From Sphingomonas panacis (lineage in GTDB: Bacteria > Pseudomonadota > Alphaproteobacteria > Sphingomonadales > Sphingomonadaceae), in the NCBI RefSeq assembly GCF_001717955.1, contig NZ_CP014168.1:2885501-2949500 (forward strand): DNA of 64,000 nt, written 5' to 3'. The translations under genes were made by a program, and so were the position numbers. The number at the start of each line of letters is the position of its first letter. Position 1 is the first letter of the stretch. Shown here one piece after another: positions 56,501 to 64,000 of this stretch. The notes beneath the pieces are model-generated. The model had not been told where the DNA came from. It did no database searches and worked only from the letters and a program-made list of their open reading frames with translations.

Positions 56501-57818
56501 GCGGCTGATGTCGGCGCCGCTGGCGGGCGGTATCCGCTACAATGGCCCGTCGGCGGTGCTATTCTCGCTGGCGGGTCTCGCCGACCAGCAGTTGAGCGGG
56601 CCGGTCGCGGTGGCGGCGGATTTCTCCGGCCGCGTCTCAGCGCCGCAGCTCAACGGCCTGATCCGCGCCGACAACCTGACCTATGACAACGACACCTACG
56701 GCACGCGCCTGACCAATATGAAGATCGCCGGCCGCTTCACCAACGACCGGCTCGAGATCACGCAGATGAGCGCCAAGGCTGGCGACGGTACGGTGCAGGC
56801 GCAAGGGTCGGTTGGCTTCGCGGCGGATTCGGGCTTCCCGATCAACATCCAGGCGACGCTCGACAAAGCGCAACTTGCCAAGAGCGATGCGCTCGGCGCG
56901 ACCGCAAGCGGCACGATCAAGATCACCAACAGCAAGGCGGCCGGCGGCAAAATCACCGGCGACATCCGCATCCCCAATGCGCGCTATGAGATCGTCACAC
57001 AGGGGCAGGCCGAAGTGCTCGAACTGACTGGCGTGCGCCGCAAGAGCGATCTGGTGAAGGCCGGCGCGGCGGGACAGGCACCGCCCGCCGCCGCGCCGGT
57101 CGGGCTGTTCCAGCTCGACATTCGCGTGCGCGCGGCCGATCAGTTGTTCGTCAGCGGCATGGGGCTGGAGTCCGAATGGTCGACCGACATGCGTGTCACC
57201 GGCAGCTCGGCGAACCCCAAGATCGTCGGCAATGCGACGATCGTGCGTGGCACCTACACCTTCTCGGGCAAGCGGTTCGATATCGATCGCGGCATCGTTC
57301 GCTTCAACGGTGGCGCGCTGTCCGATCCGCAGCTCGACATCAGCGCGACGACGACGGTCGATACCGTATCGGCGATCATCGCGATCGGCGGCACCGGCCA
57401 GCATCCGCAGATCACCTTCACCTCGACGCCGACGCTGCCGCAGGACGAAGTGCTCAGCCGGCTGCTGTTCGGCACCTCCGTCACCGATCTGTCCGCGACC
57501 GAGGCGATCCAGTTGGCGGCGGCGCTCAACTCGCTGCGCGGTGGTGGCGGCGGTCTCAACCCACTCGGCAAGCTGCGCTCGGCGACCGGGTTCGATCGGC
57601 TGCGCATCGTCGGCGGCGACAAGGCGACCGGGCAGGGCACCTCGCTCGCGGCAGGCAAGTACATCACCAAGAACATCTATGTGGAGATCATCACTGACGC
57701 GCGCGGCTTCACCGCCACGCAGTTGGAGATCGCGCTGACCAAGGGGCTGAGCGCGCTGTCGCAGGCGGGCACGTTCGGCGGATCGAACGTGAGCGTGCGC
57801 TACAAGAGGGATTTCTGA
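53562..57818 (+). CDS. tamB: Translocation and assembly module subunit TamB
   Basis: Very long AsmA-like protein of 1418 residues, anchored in the inner membrane by one N-terminal helix (VGLALAVLALLVVALVFGI) and spanning the periplasm as a beta-rich hydrophobic groove. The C-terminal DUF490/TamB domain ends with GGSNVSVRYKRDF, which contacts TamA. Its ATG shares a base with the tamA stop. Known role: assembly of outer-membrane proteins and probably phospholipid transfer. Confidence 0.94.
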   Translation: MASEAPDQIVIARAPLWQRIAKWVGLALAVLALLVVALVFGINTQPGRRFLANTIGGYTLASGLNVTVGRIDGSIYGAMVLRDVRVRDQQGVFLTSPAIAVDWRPFAFVNNHADVKSATAQLITMTRMPVMKPTPTDPNAPTLPSMDIDVGRLKIDRFVMQKPVTGQAHIIAIDGLAHIADRRAQVTANVAALAGQGIAGGDRLAVKLDAVPDDNKLDIDAKLAAPAGGVVATIGKLTAPLDLTIGGTGSWKAWNGRIAGTLGGASLADLTLTANDGTFKLRGNAHPGLYPSGAPKDAATPVNPVARLTAPQLDIALDAVMNKRVVDTKLTLRSAALALAGQGRLDLAASRFGQLKVDAKLLTPGAIAPNLNGRDVVASVVLDGPFATPTVNYVVQGASIGFGAIRVDNVYASGLATVDAKHILIPVNARASRVVGLNAAAGGLLQNVAINGSFAISGDKVLSDNLRIRSSKIDATALVVADLSSGTYRGALNGKVNNYRIEGFGIVSLATDAKLVTAPKGGFGITGHVVARTSQIFNEGARNFLGGNAIVKADVGYDPTGIITFRNLKLAAPDFSVTRGEGRYDPAGPLLVNADAYSKQYGPLTARVTGTVAKPVVLLRAPRPGVGVGLVNLEAQVRGTGSAYAIVAKGGTNYGPFTADVVAATAPTLTVDIRRVQFAGVVASGKVQQLKAGPFSGRVQFAGAGIAGAAVLGAQGSVQRADIAATATNAKIPGATAFTIGRAIIKAQAILYPKAPQIIADAQIGNLRYGEAVITAARAKVNYAGGAGTAQFLANGSSGVPFRLAANAKLSPKLWLAALQGQANGIDFKTVNPARIAIDGSNYALQPTRIDFGGAGGGSARIAGSYGKGMTVQARLDRMDLSMVNALVPNLGLGGTATGGLDFSQPTGTSFPQATARLNIANFTRSSLATVSEPVGIVFVGKLLPDGGDARAIITRGGTTVGRMVATLRPLGSSSGSWTTRLMSAPLAGGIRYNGPSAVLFSLAGLADQQLSGPVAVAADFSGRVSAPQLNGLIRADNLTYDNDTYGTRLTNMKIAGRFTNDRLEITQMSAKAGDGTVQAQGSVGFAADSGFPINIQATLDKAQLAKSDALGATASGTIKITNSKAAGGKITGDIRIPNARYEIVTQGQAEVLELTGVRRKSDLVKAGAAGQAPPAAAPVGLFQLDIRVRAADQLFVSGMGLESEWSTDMRVTGSSANPKIVGNATIVRGTYTFSGKRFDIDRGIVRFNGGALSDPQLDISATTTVDTVSAIIAIGGTGQHPQITFTSTPTLPQDEVLSRLLFGTSVTDLSATEAIQLAAALNSLRGGGGGLNPLGKLRSATGFDRLRIVGGDKATGQGTSLAAGKYITKNIYVEIITDARGFTATQLEIALTKGLSALSQAGTFGGSNVSVRYKRDF

Positions 57819-57859
57819 TCCGCGCGCGATGACCTATCGCCGCGCCCGTGGAGGCGGGT

Positions 57860-59323
57860 GTGGCGACAGAACATTTCGACGTGGTGGTGATGGGCGCTGG
57901 GCTGTCCGGGATCGGCGCGGGCTATCATCTGCAGACCGAATGCCCGGATCGCTCGTACGTGATCCTCGAAGCGCGGGATGCGATCGGGGGCACGTGGGAT
58001 CTGTTCCGCTATCCCGGCATCCGCTCGGATTCGGATATGTTCACGCTCGGCTACGGCTTTCGGCCCTGGACCGGTACTAAGGCGATCGCCGACGGCGCCT
58101 CGATCCGGGAGTATATCCGCGAGACGGCGCGCACGTTCGGGATCGATCGCCACATCCGCTACGGCCACCGTATCCGCAGCGCCGCGTGGTCGAGCGCGGA
58201 CGCGTTGTGGACCGTCGAGGTCGACACGCCGCAGGGCGCACGTACGTTTACCTGCGCGTTTTTCGTCGGATGCAGCGGCTATTATGATTATGCGCGCGGC
58301 CACGCGCCGCACTTTGCCGGTGCGGAGTCGTTCGCGGGGCGGATCGTCCATCCGCAATTCTGGCCCGACGATCTCGAATTTGCCGGCAAGCGCGTGGTGG
58401 TGATCGGCAGCGGCGCGACGGCGGTGACGCTGGTGCCCGCGCTGGCGGCGAAGGGCGCACACGTGACGATGCTCCAGCGATCCGCGAGCTATGTGGTGGC
58501 GCTGCCTGCCGAGGATGCGTTCGCGCGGCGCATCCGGGCGTGGCTGCCGGCTGGACTCGCGCATCGCGTCATCCGCGCGCGCAGTATTGTGGTGCAGATG
58601 GCGTTCTACCGGCTGGCACGCTGGCGCCCCGCAGCCATGCGAACCAAGCTCGCCGCGATGGCGCAAGCGCGGCTTGGGCCTGATTATGACGTCGCCACCC
58701 ATTTCACGCCGAGCTACGATCCGTGGGACCAGCGCATGTGCCTCGCCCCCGACGGCGATCTGTTCGACGCGATCAACGCGGGCAAGGCAGCGGTGGCGAC
58801 CGACCGGGTGGCGCGCTTCACCCGCTACGGGGTGGCGCTCGAATCGGGTGTGGAATTGCCCGCCGACATCATCGTCACCGCGACCGGGCTCGAAATCCTG
58901 CTGCTCGGCGGCATCGCGCTGTCGGTGGATGGTGACGCCGTCGATCTTGCCAACCGCTACAGCTACAAGGGGGTGATGTTCAGCGACGTGCCGAACCTCG
59001 CGCTCGTGTTCGGCTATACCAATGCGTCGTGGACGTTGCGTGCTGATCTCGCCAGCAGCTATGTTTGCCGCCTGCTCAACACGATGCGTCGGCGCGGCGC
59101 GCGACAGGTCACGCCGCGGCTCGGCGGTAGGCCGGTGTCGGCGCTACCGTTCGTCGATTTCACATCGGGGTATATCGCGCGGGCCGCTGGCAAGCTGCCC
59201 AAGCAGGGTGACCGGCGACCCTGGCGTATGCGTCAGAATTACGTGGCGGATTTGCTCGGGTTGCGGTTCAGCCGGGTCGATCGGGACTTGGAATTTTCCA
59301 ACCCGAAAACGACGGTATCATGA
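57860..59323 (+). CDS. Baeyer-Villiger-type flavin monooxygenase
   Basis: FAD/NADPH monooxygenase of 487 residues. Two Rossmann loops (GAGLSG at 12-17 and GSGATA at 183-188) flank the type I Baeyer-Villiger fingerprint FAGRIVHPQFWPD at 158-170, matching F-x-G-x3-H-x3-W-P/D. The enzyme should insert oxygen next to a ketone, or oxidise N or S atoms. GTG 57860 is chosen because GGAGG lies five bases upstream; GTG 57848 is possible. It follows tamB after about 40 bp but is unrelated to it. Natural substrate unknown. Confidence 0.88.
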   Translation: MATEHFDVVVMGAGLSGIGAGYHLQTECPDRSYVILEARDAIGGTWDLFRYPGIRSDSDMFTLGYGFRPWTGTKAIADGASIREYIRETARTFGIDRHIRYGHRIRSAAWSSADALWTVEVDTPQGARTFTCAFFVGCSGYYDYARGHAPHFAGAESFAGRIVHPQFWPDDLEFAGKRVVVIGSGATAVTLVPALAAKGAHVTMLQRSASYVVALPAEDAFARRIRAWLPAGLAHRVIRARSIVVQMAFYRLARWRPAAMRTKLAAMAQARLGPDYDVATHFTPSYDPWDQRMCLAPDGDLFDAINAGKAAVATDRVARFTRYGVALESGVELPADIIVTATGLEILLLGGIALSVDGDAVDLANRYSYKGVMFSDVPNLALVFGYTNASWTLRADLASSYVCRLLNTMRRRGARQVTPRLGGRPVSALPFVDFTSGYIARAAGKLPKQGDRRPWRMRQNYVADLLGLRFSRVDRDLEFSNPKTTVS

Positions 59324-59666
59324 TTTGAACGAGCGAAGACCACGGGTACGCGAGGACGCTCACAAGCTACCGCACTGCACAAAAAGCGTTGCCGCGCTCG
59401 TGTGATTGATTAGGGCTGGGACGCTATGGCTCAAGGCGATTTTCAGGCGCAGCGATTCGTGCGTGCGACGGGCAAGGTCTCGCCGGCGTTGGTGCGCATG
59501 GCATACCGGGCGCGGCGGGCTTAAAGATGCCATCGCCAATCCATCATGATGGCGGCAGAGAAGGTCTGGATCGCGCACCCGCCTTCGCCGTATTTCACGC
59601 ACACCAAGTCGTCCTCGAAACGGACGCGACGTTCGACCGGCCGCGCGCCGAATGTCAGGAGACCGC
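59324..59666. other. Gene-poor stretch with decayed-looking coding remnants
   Basis: 343 bp between the monooxygenase and the efflux operon with no convincing gene. Plus strand: a 32-residue frame at 59426-59524 (MAQGDFQAQRF...). Minus strand: a frame ending at TAA 59522-59524 reads ...VRFEDDLVCVKYGEGG...MMDWRWHL with high GC at third positions, like the end of a real gene, but it has no proper start and collides with the efflux gene. Possibly the relic of a lost gene. The efflux promoter must also lie here. Confidence 0.4.
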
Positions 59667-60812
59667 ATGACCGAAGATCAGGCCCAGCACTCCGGCACCG
59701 GACCCGATGACCGAGGGGAGGATCAGCGCGCGGATCAGACGCCGTCTGGCGAGGTCACGCCGCAGAAGCCATCGCTGCTCAAGCGTCCTTTGTTCTGGTT
59801 CGGCGTCATCGGCGTGGTCGCGGTGTTCGCGATCGTCGGCACCTTCTACTTCCTCGACGCGCGGCAATATGAATCGACCGACGACGCCTTCGTCGATGCG
59901 CATATCGTGCGGATCGCGCCCAACGTCGCCGGCACGCTGATCCAGGTCGCCGACCTCGACAACCGCCACGTCACGCCGGGGCGGCTGCTCGCGGTGATCC
60001 AGCCAAACGGACCCGAGGCGTCGCTGGCGGAGGCGCAAGCCAATGTCAGTCAGGCGCAGGCGCAGGTCGAGCAATCGCGTGCGCAGGTCGTCGCCGCCCA
60101 AGCCGCCGCCGCCAAGGCGGAGGATCAGGCGCGGGGACCGCTTGCCGATGCGCAGAAGGCGGCGCAGGATCTCGCCCGGTACGAAGCGTTGCAGCGGATC
60201 GACGCGCAGGCTGTCGCCGGGCAACAGCTCGATGCGGCGCGTGCCGCCGCCCGCTCCGCCGCCGCCGCCGCTGATGCGGCGCGGCGCGAGATCACCAGCG
60301 CACAAGCGCAGGTCGAGGTCGCAAGGCGGCAGGTTGCCGCCTCGGAGGCGGTGATCGGTGCGCGTCAGGCGCAGGTGAAGCAGGCCAACGTCACGCTCGG
60401 CTATCTGCGCCTCACCGCGCCGGTGGCGGGGCAGGTGGTCAACCGGCAGGTCAATGTCGGCTCTTATGTCGGGCCGGGCACGCAGTTGATGGCGATCGTG
60501 CCCGATCACGTCTGGATCACCGCGAACTTCAAGGAAACGCAGCTCCGCGATATGAAGATCGGCCAGCCGGTCGAGATCAAGGTCGATGCCTATCCCGACA
60601 TCAAGTTCCACGGCCATATCGATTCGGTCCAGCGCGGGGCGGGGCAGGCATTCGCGCTGTTGCCGCCCCAGAACGCGACGGGCAATTACGTCAAAGTGGT
60701 GCAGCGCGTGCCGGTGCGGATCGAGTTCGACCGCGACAAGGATTCGCCCGATCCGCGCAAATACCCGATCGGCCCGGGTATGTCGGTCGTCCCCACCGTC
60801 AAGGTGCGCTGA
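59667..60812 (+). CDS. emrA: HlyD-family periplasmic adaptor (EmrA-like)
   Basis: Membrane-fusion protein of 381 residues. Cytoplasmic N-terminus, one transmembrane helix (LFWFGVIGVVAVFAIVGTFYF, about 42-62), a lipoyl-like half (STDDAFVDAHIVRIAPNVAG), a long Ala/Gln-rich coiled coil and the second half with YLRLTAPVAGQVVN. ATG 59667 is favoured over 59652 by AGGAG at the right distance. Bridges the inner-membrane pump EmrB and the outer-membrane channel. Start of a three-gene tripartite efflux operon. Confidence 0.92.
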   Translation: MTEDQAQHSGTGPDDRGEDQRADQTPSGEVTPQKPSLLKRPLFWFGVIGVVAVFAIVGTFYFLDARQYESTDDAFVDAHIVRIAPNVAGTLIQVADLDNRHVTPGRLLAVIQPNGPEASLAEAQANVSQAQAQVEQSRAQVVAAQAAAAKAEDQARGPLADAQKAAQDLARYEALQRIDAQAVAGQQLDAARAAARSAAAAADAARREITSAQAQVEVARRQVAASEAVIGARQAQVKQANVTLGYLRLTAPVAGQVVNRQVNVGSYVGPGTQLMAIVPDHVWITANFKETQLRDMKIGQPVEIKVDAYPDIKFHGHIDSVQRGAGQAFALLPPQNATGNYVKVVQRVPVRIEFDRDKDSPDPRKYPIGPGMSVVPTVKVR

Positions 60813-60814
60813 GC

Positions 60815-62416
60815 GTGGCGAGCGCCGCCCCGCGCAAGGACGGCTGGGACCCGACGCGGTCCGCGGCGGGGCCGTACAGCCCGTGGCTGATCGTGGCGCT
60901 CATCAGCATCCCGACCTTCATGGAGGTGCTCGACACCTCGATCGCCAACGTCTCGCTCGATCATATCGCCGGTGGCCTCTCGATTTCGAGCGATCAGGCG
61001 ACATGGGTGCTGACCAGCTACCTCGTCGCCAACGCGATCGTCATCCCGATCAGCGGCTGGCTGTCCGACGTGATCGGGCGGAAACGCTATTTCATGATCT
61101 CGATCGCGCTGTTCACGATCTCATCGCTGATGTGCGGCCTCGCGCCGAACCTCAGCACGCTGGTGATCGCGCGCATTTTTCAGGGAATCGGCGGGGGCGG
61201 GCTGGCGCCGGTCGAACAGTCGATGCTCGCCGACACCTTCCCGCCGGCGCAGCGCGGCATGGCGTTTGCCGCCTTCGCGATCGTGGTGGTGGTCGGGCCG
61301 GTGCTCGGGCCGACGATCGGCGGCTACATCACCGAGACATGGTCGTGGCATTGGGTGTTTCTCATCAACGTGCCGATCGGCATCGTGTCGCTGATCGCGG
61401 TCAACATCTTCGTCGATGAGCCGGATACGATCAAAAACGACCGCGCCGCGCTCATCAAACGCGGCATCCGCATCGATTATATCGGCGTGCTGCTGGTCGC
61501 GCTCGGCCTCGGGTTTCTCGAACTGACGCTCGATCGCGGTGAGCGCGAAGACTGGTTCTCCAGCGGGTTCATCGTCGCCACCGCCGCGATTTCGGCGGTC
61601 GCGCTGATCGGGCTGATCCTGTGGGAAAGCCAGCATGACGATCCGGTCGTGGACGTGAAGCTGCTCCGCAACCGCAATTTCGCGGCGACGCTGTTGGTGA
61701 TGGGGCTGACCGGTATGATCCTGTTCAGCACGACCCAGTTGATCCCGCAGATGCTCCAGCAGGTGGTCGGCTATACCTCGTTCGATGCCGGGCTGGCGCT
61801 GACCGCTGGCGGGTTCATGACGTTGGTGATGGTGCCATTCGCAGGTCGGTTGAGTGGCCTCGTCGATGTCCGTTTCCTGCTGTTTCCGGCGATTATCGGA
61901 CAAGCCTTCGCACTCTGGAACATGTCGCATCTGACCGCGGACCTCAGCTTTTTCGATGCGGCGATGGCGCGGCTGTATCAGTCGATGTTCCTGCCGTTCC
62001 TGTTCGTGCCGCTGAGCGCAGTGGCCTATGCCGGCCTGCCGCAGAACAAGACGGCGCAGGCATCGAGCCTGCTTAACGTCGCGCGCAACCTTGGCGGCAC
62101 AATCGGTATCGCGAGTTCGCAATCGATGCTGTCCAACGCGATGCAGCGCCACCAGACCGAATTGGTGCAGGGGCTTAATCCGCTCAACTTCAACTATACC
62201 GAATGGCTCACCAAGGCGCAGGGCGCGGTCGGCAGCGTGGGCGACACGACCACGCCGCTCGCGCTCCTGTACAGTCAGGTGCAGCGGCAGGCGGCGATGC
62301 TCGGGTTCCTCGACGTTTTCCGATCGCTGATGATTATCGTGCTGGTGGTATCGCCAGCGGTGTTCTTGATGCGCCCCAGCAAGACGGGTGGCGGCGGCGG
62401 AGGAATGGCGCATTGA
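60815..62416 (+). CDS. emrB: DHA2-family MFS efflux pump (EmrB-like)
   Basis: Drug:H+ antiporter of 533 residues with about 14 transmembrane helices. FMEVLDTSIANVSLDHIAG and GWLSDVIGRKRYF are the EmrB/QacA signatures. GTG start two bases after the adaptor stop; the outer-membrane gene overlaps its end. Expels hydrophobic or aromatic toxic compounds, with substrates unknown here. Confidence 0.93.
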   Translation: MASAAPRKDGWDPTRSAAGPYSPWLIVALISIPTFMEVLDTSIANVSLDHIAGGLSISSDQATWVLTSYLVANAIVIPISGWLSDVIGRKRYFMISIALFTISSLMCGLAPNLSTLVIARIFQGIGGGGLAPVEQSMLADTFPPAQRGMAFAAFAIVVVVGPVLGPTIGGYITETWSWHWVFLINVPIGIVSLIAVNIFVDEPDTIKNDRAALIKRGIRIDYIGVLLVALGLGFLELTLDRGEREDWFSSGFIVATAAISAVALIGLILWESQHDDPVVDVKLLRNRNFAATLLVMGLTGMILFSTTQLIPQMLQQVVGYTSFDAGLALTAGGFMTLVMVPFAGRLSGLVDVRFLLFPAIIGQAFALWNMSHLTADLSFFDAAMARLYQSMFLPFLFVPLSAVAYAGLPQNKTAQASSLLNVARNLGGTIGIASSQSMLSNAMQRHQTELVQGLNPLNFNYTEWLTKAQGAVGSVGDTTTPLALLYSQVQRQAAMLGFLDVFRSLMIIVLVVSPAVFLMRPSKTGGGGGGMAH

Positions 62417-63894
62417 TCCGGAAATCCACGCTGGCCGCGTTGACCGCGGTGCTGCTCGCGGGCGCCTGCACGGTCGGCCCGAACTACCACGCTCCCGATA
62501 TGCCTGTACCGGCGAGCTTCGGCGAGGCGCAGGCCAGGCTACCTGGTGCGGGGGTGGACCCGGCGCGCTGGTGGAGCGCGTTTGGTGACCCGCAGCTCGA
62601 TGGGCTCGTTGAGCGCGCGCTGAAGGGCAACCCCGACATCGCGGTCGCCGCATCGCGCGTGCAGCAGGCGCGACTGTCCGAGGTGGCCGCGCGCGGCGTG
62701 GGACGCCCGACGGTCGATGCGACCGCCAACGCCACGCATATCGAGCTGAGCAAGAACAGTGGCATCTCGCAGATCGCACAGTTGTTCTCGGGTGGTTCGT
62801 CGGGCGGAAGCGGGTCTGGCGGCGGTATCGCGCTGCCAGGCACGGGCATCACGACCTATGCGGCTGGCTTCGACGCGAGCTGGGAGATCGATCTGTTCGG
62901 CGGCGGCAGGCGGCAGGTCGAGGGTGCGGTCGCGCGGACCGAGCAGGCGGTGTGGAACCAGCGCGACGCAGCGGTGACGCTCGCCGCCGAGGTCGCGCAG
63001 GCCTATTTCTCGCTCCGGCTCGACCAGACCCAGATCGCGATCGTCACCGACGAAATCGCGCGCGAGAAGCGCGCGCTGGCGATCGCCGGCCATGTCGCGC
63101 GCGCGGGGCTGGTTCCGCAGAGCGACGTGACCCGGCAGCGCGGTTCGCTGACCACCCTGGAAGCGCGGCTGGAGCCGCTCAAGGCGGATGTCCGCACGCG
63201 CATCCACGCGCTCGGTATCCTGCTCGGCGAGGCGCCCGAGACGCTCGACGCGGAACTGAGCGCCGCGCCCGGCGCGACGCTCGGCCTGCCCGACGTTCCG
63301 GCCGGACTGCCATCCGACCTGTTGCGTCGGCGGCCCGACATTCGCGCCGCCGAACGAAACCTCGCCGCCGCGACCGCCGATATCGGCGTAGCGGTCGCTG
63401 ACCTGTATCCGAAGTTCCAGTTAACCGGCCTTGGCGAACTGCTCTCCACCTCGCTCGGCAATCTGTTCAGCAGCGACAGCTTGCAGGCGAGCGTGGCCGG
63501 CGGCGTGAACTTCCCGCTACTCGACTGGGGCCGGCGCAAGGCCACCGTGGCGATCCGCAAAGCGCAGGCCGAAGAGGCGTATGCGCGGTACAAGGCGACC
63601 GTGCTCGGCGCGCTGCGTGACGTCGAAGATCCGCTCGCCCGGATCGACGCCGAGCGGCGCCGTAACGCGGCGCTGAAGCGCGCAGTCAAGGACGAGGAGC
63701 GCAGCGCGCGATCGGTCGAAGCGCGCTATCGCACCGGCTTCGTCGCGCAAGACGAGGTGCTCAACGCGCAGATCCGCGTCGCCTCGGCGCGCGAACAGGT
63801 CGCCGCCAGCGACATGCAGCTGCGTGAGGACACCGCATCGCTGTTCAAGGCGATCGGTGGCGGCTGGGAGGAGAACGCGCCCCCGGCGCCGTAG
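62413..63894 (+). CDS. Outer-membrane efflux channel lipoprotein (NodT/OprM family)
   Basis: TolC-like channel subunit of 493 residues. Hydrophobic start with a lipobox-like LLAGACTVGPNY (Cys19), then two OEP repeats with RRRPDIRAAERNLAAA in the second half, the typical NodT signature. TTG start at 62413 overlaps the emrB stop (TTGA); GGAGG lies nine bases upstream. Third component of the efflux pump. Confidence 0.92.
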   Translation: MIRKSTLAALTAVLLAGACTVGPNYHAPDMPVPASFGEAQARLPGAGVDPARWWSAFGDPQLDGLVERALKGNPDIAVAASRVQQARLSEVAARGVGRPTVDATANATHIELSKNSGISQIAQLFSGGSSGGSGSGGGIALPGTGITTYAAGFDASWEIDLFGGGRRQVEGAVARTEQAVWNQRDAAVTLAAEVAQAYFSLRLDQTQIAIVTDEIAREKRALAIAGHVARAGLVPQSDVTRQRGSLTTLEARLEPLKADVRTRIHALGILLGEAPETLDAELSAAPGATLGLPDVPAGLPSDLLRRRPDIRAAERNLAAATADIGVAVADLYPKFQLTGLGELLSTSLGNLFSSDSLQASVAGGVNFPLLDWGRRKATVAIRKAQAEEAYARYKATVLGALRDVEDPLARIDAERRRNAALKRAVKDEERSARSVEARYRTGFVAQDEVLNAQIRVASAREQVAASDMQLREDTASLFKAIGGGWEENAPPAP

Positions 63895-63942
63895 CGCCGG
63901 GAGGTGTTTTGACCTGCCTCGAACACCCGGTAAGGTGCCGTG

Positions 63943-64000
63943 ATGGACACCTCGCACATCGCCGCCGCCGCGCTGACGCATCTCGAACGGCTGATCGCGT
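63943..64000 (+). CDS. Start of a gene cut by the window end, possibly M20 peptidase/ArgE-like
   Basis: Only 19 residues are visible (MDTSHIAAAALTHLERLIA). AAGGTG is seven bases before the ATG. The pattern of a short start followed by LERLIA resembles the beginning of acetylornithine deacetylase and other M20 peptidases, but this is too short to be sure. Confidence 0.3.
   Translation, partial: MDTSHIAAAALTHLERLIA

Overview
The window is about 64 kb of high-GC chromosome with dense, often overlapping genes (ATGA, GTGA and TGATG junctions). TonB-dependent receptors, a TamA/TamB pair, the dnaX-ybaB and eno-ftsB pairs, a B12-riboswitch salvage cluster and REP-like palindromes of a type I recall from sphingomonads point to an alphaproteobacterium, most likely Sphingomonas or a close relative. 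This is judged from gene content and protein resemblance; no database search was possible. I see no prophage, integrase, transposase or CRISPR array.

Layout. 1-2737: three coupled genes for breakdown of a ring-derived substrate (C-C hydrolase-like alpha/beta hydrolase, cyclase-family hydrolase, fumarylacetoacetate-hydrolase-family enzyme). 2748-8400: central metabolism (acs, a secreted hypothetical, methylmalonyl-CoA epimerase, sdaA), with a sugar isomerase-like TIM barrel at 5915-6970. 8413-25419: a carbohydrate/glycoside catabolic island. It holds a Gfo/Idh/MocA dehydrogenase, three MFS transporters, a secreted esterase, a signal-less GH3 glycosidase with an inserted PA14-like domain, a flavin-dependent monooxygenase with its flavin reductase, a GMC dehydrogenase carrying a C-x5-C-x3-C iron-sulfur motif and its Tat-exported small subunit, a TonB receptor, a hydroxypyruvate-isomerase-like TIM barrel and a secreted ThuA-domain protein. 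25479-27773: dnaX, ybaB and a small membrane protein, followed by tRNA-Pro(UGG). 27998-30939: ATP-grasp ligase, low-molecular-weight tyrosine phosphatase and polysaccharide deacetylase, probably for a surface glycan. 31283-43825: cobalamin uptake and late-pathway synthesis under two B12 riboswitches (btuB-cobO, btuF, btuCD, DUF1636-cobT-cobC-cobS-cobD-cbiB-cobQ-cobU). No corrin-ring genes are present, so this looks like salvage. 43886-47692: a second luciferase-like oxidoreductase, a DUF885 lipoprotein and an alpha/beta hydrolase. 47811-49485: ftsB-like gene and eno. 49628-51289: four small membrane-associated proteins. 51433-57818: tamA-tamB. 57860-59323: Baeyer-Villiger-type monooxygenase. 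59667-63894: EmrA/EmrB/OprM-type tripartite efflux operon. 63943-end: start of a probable M20 peptidase.

How the parts may work together. The most interesting region is 8413-25419, perhaps with 5915-6970 and 1-2737. A TonB receptor takes up a glycoside. A periplasmic, Tat-piggybacked GMC dehydrogenase oxidises its sugar, as glucoside 3-dehydrogenases do. MFS carriers import the product, and cytoplasmic GH3, TIM-barrel and Gfo/Idh/MocA enzymes process the sugar while the monooxygenase pair and perhaps the hydrolases attack the aglycone. Each enzyme family assignment is fairly secure; the pathway and its substrate are inference.

Start codons were chosen from ribosome-binding sites, overlap with the upstream gene and family length. 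Several are GTG or TTG.
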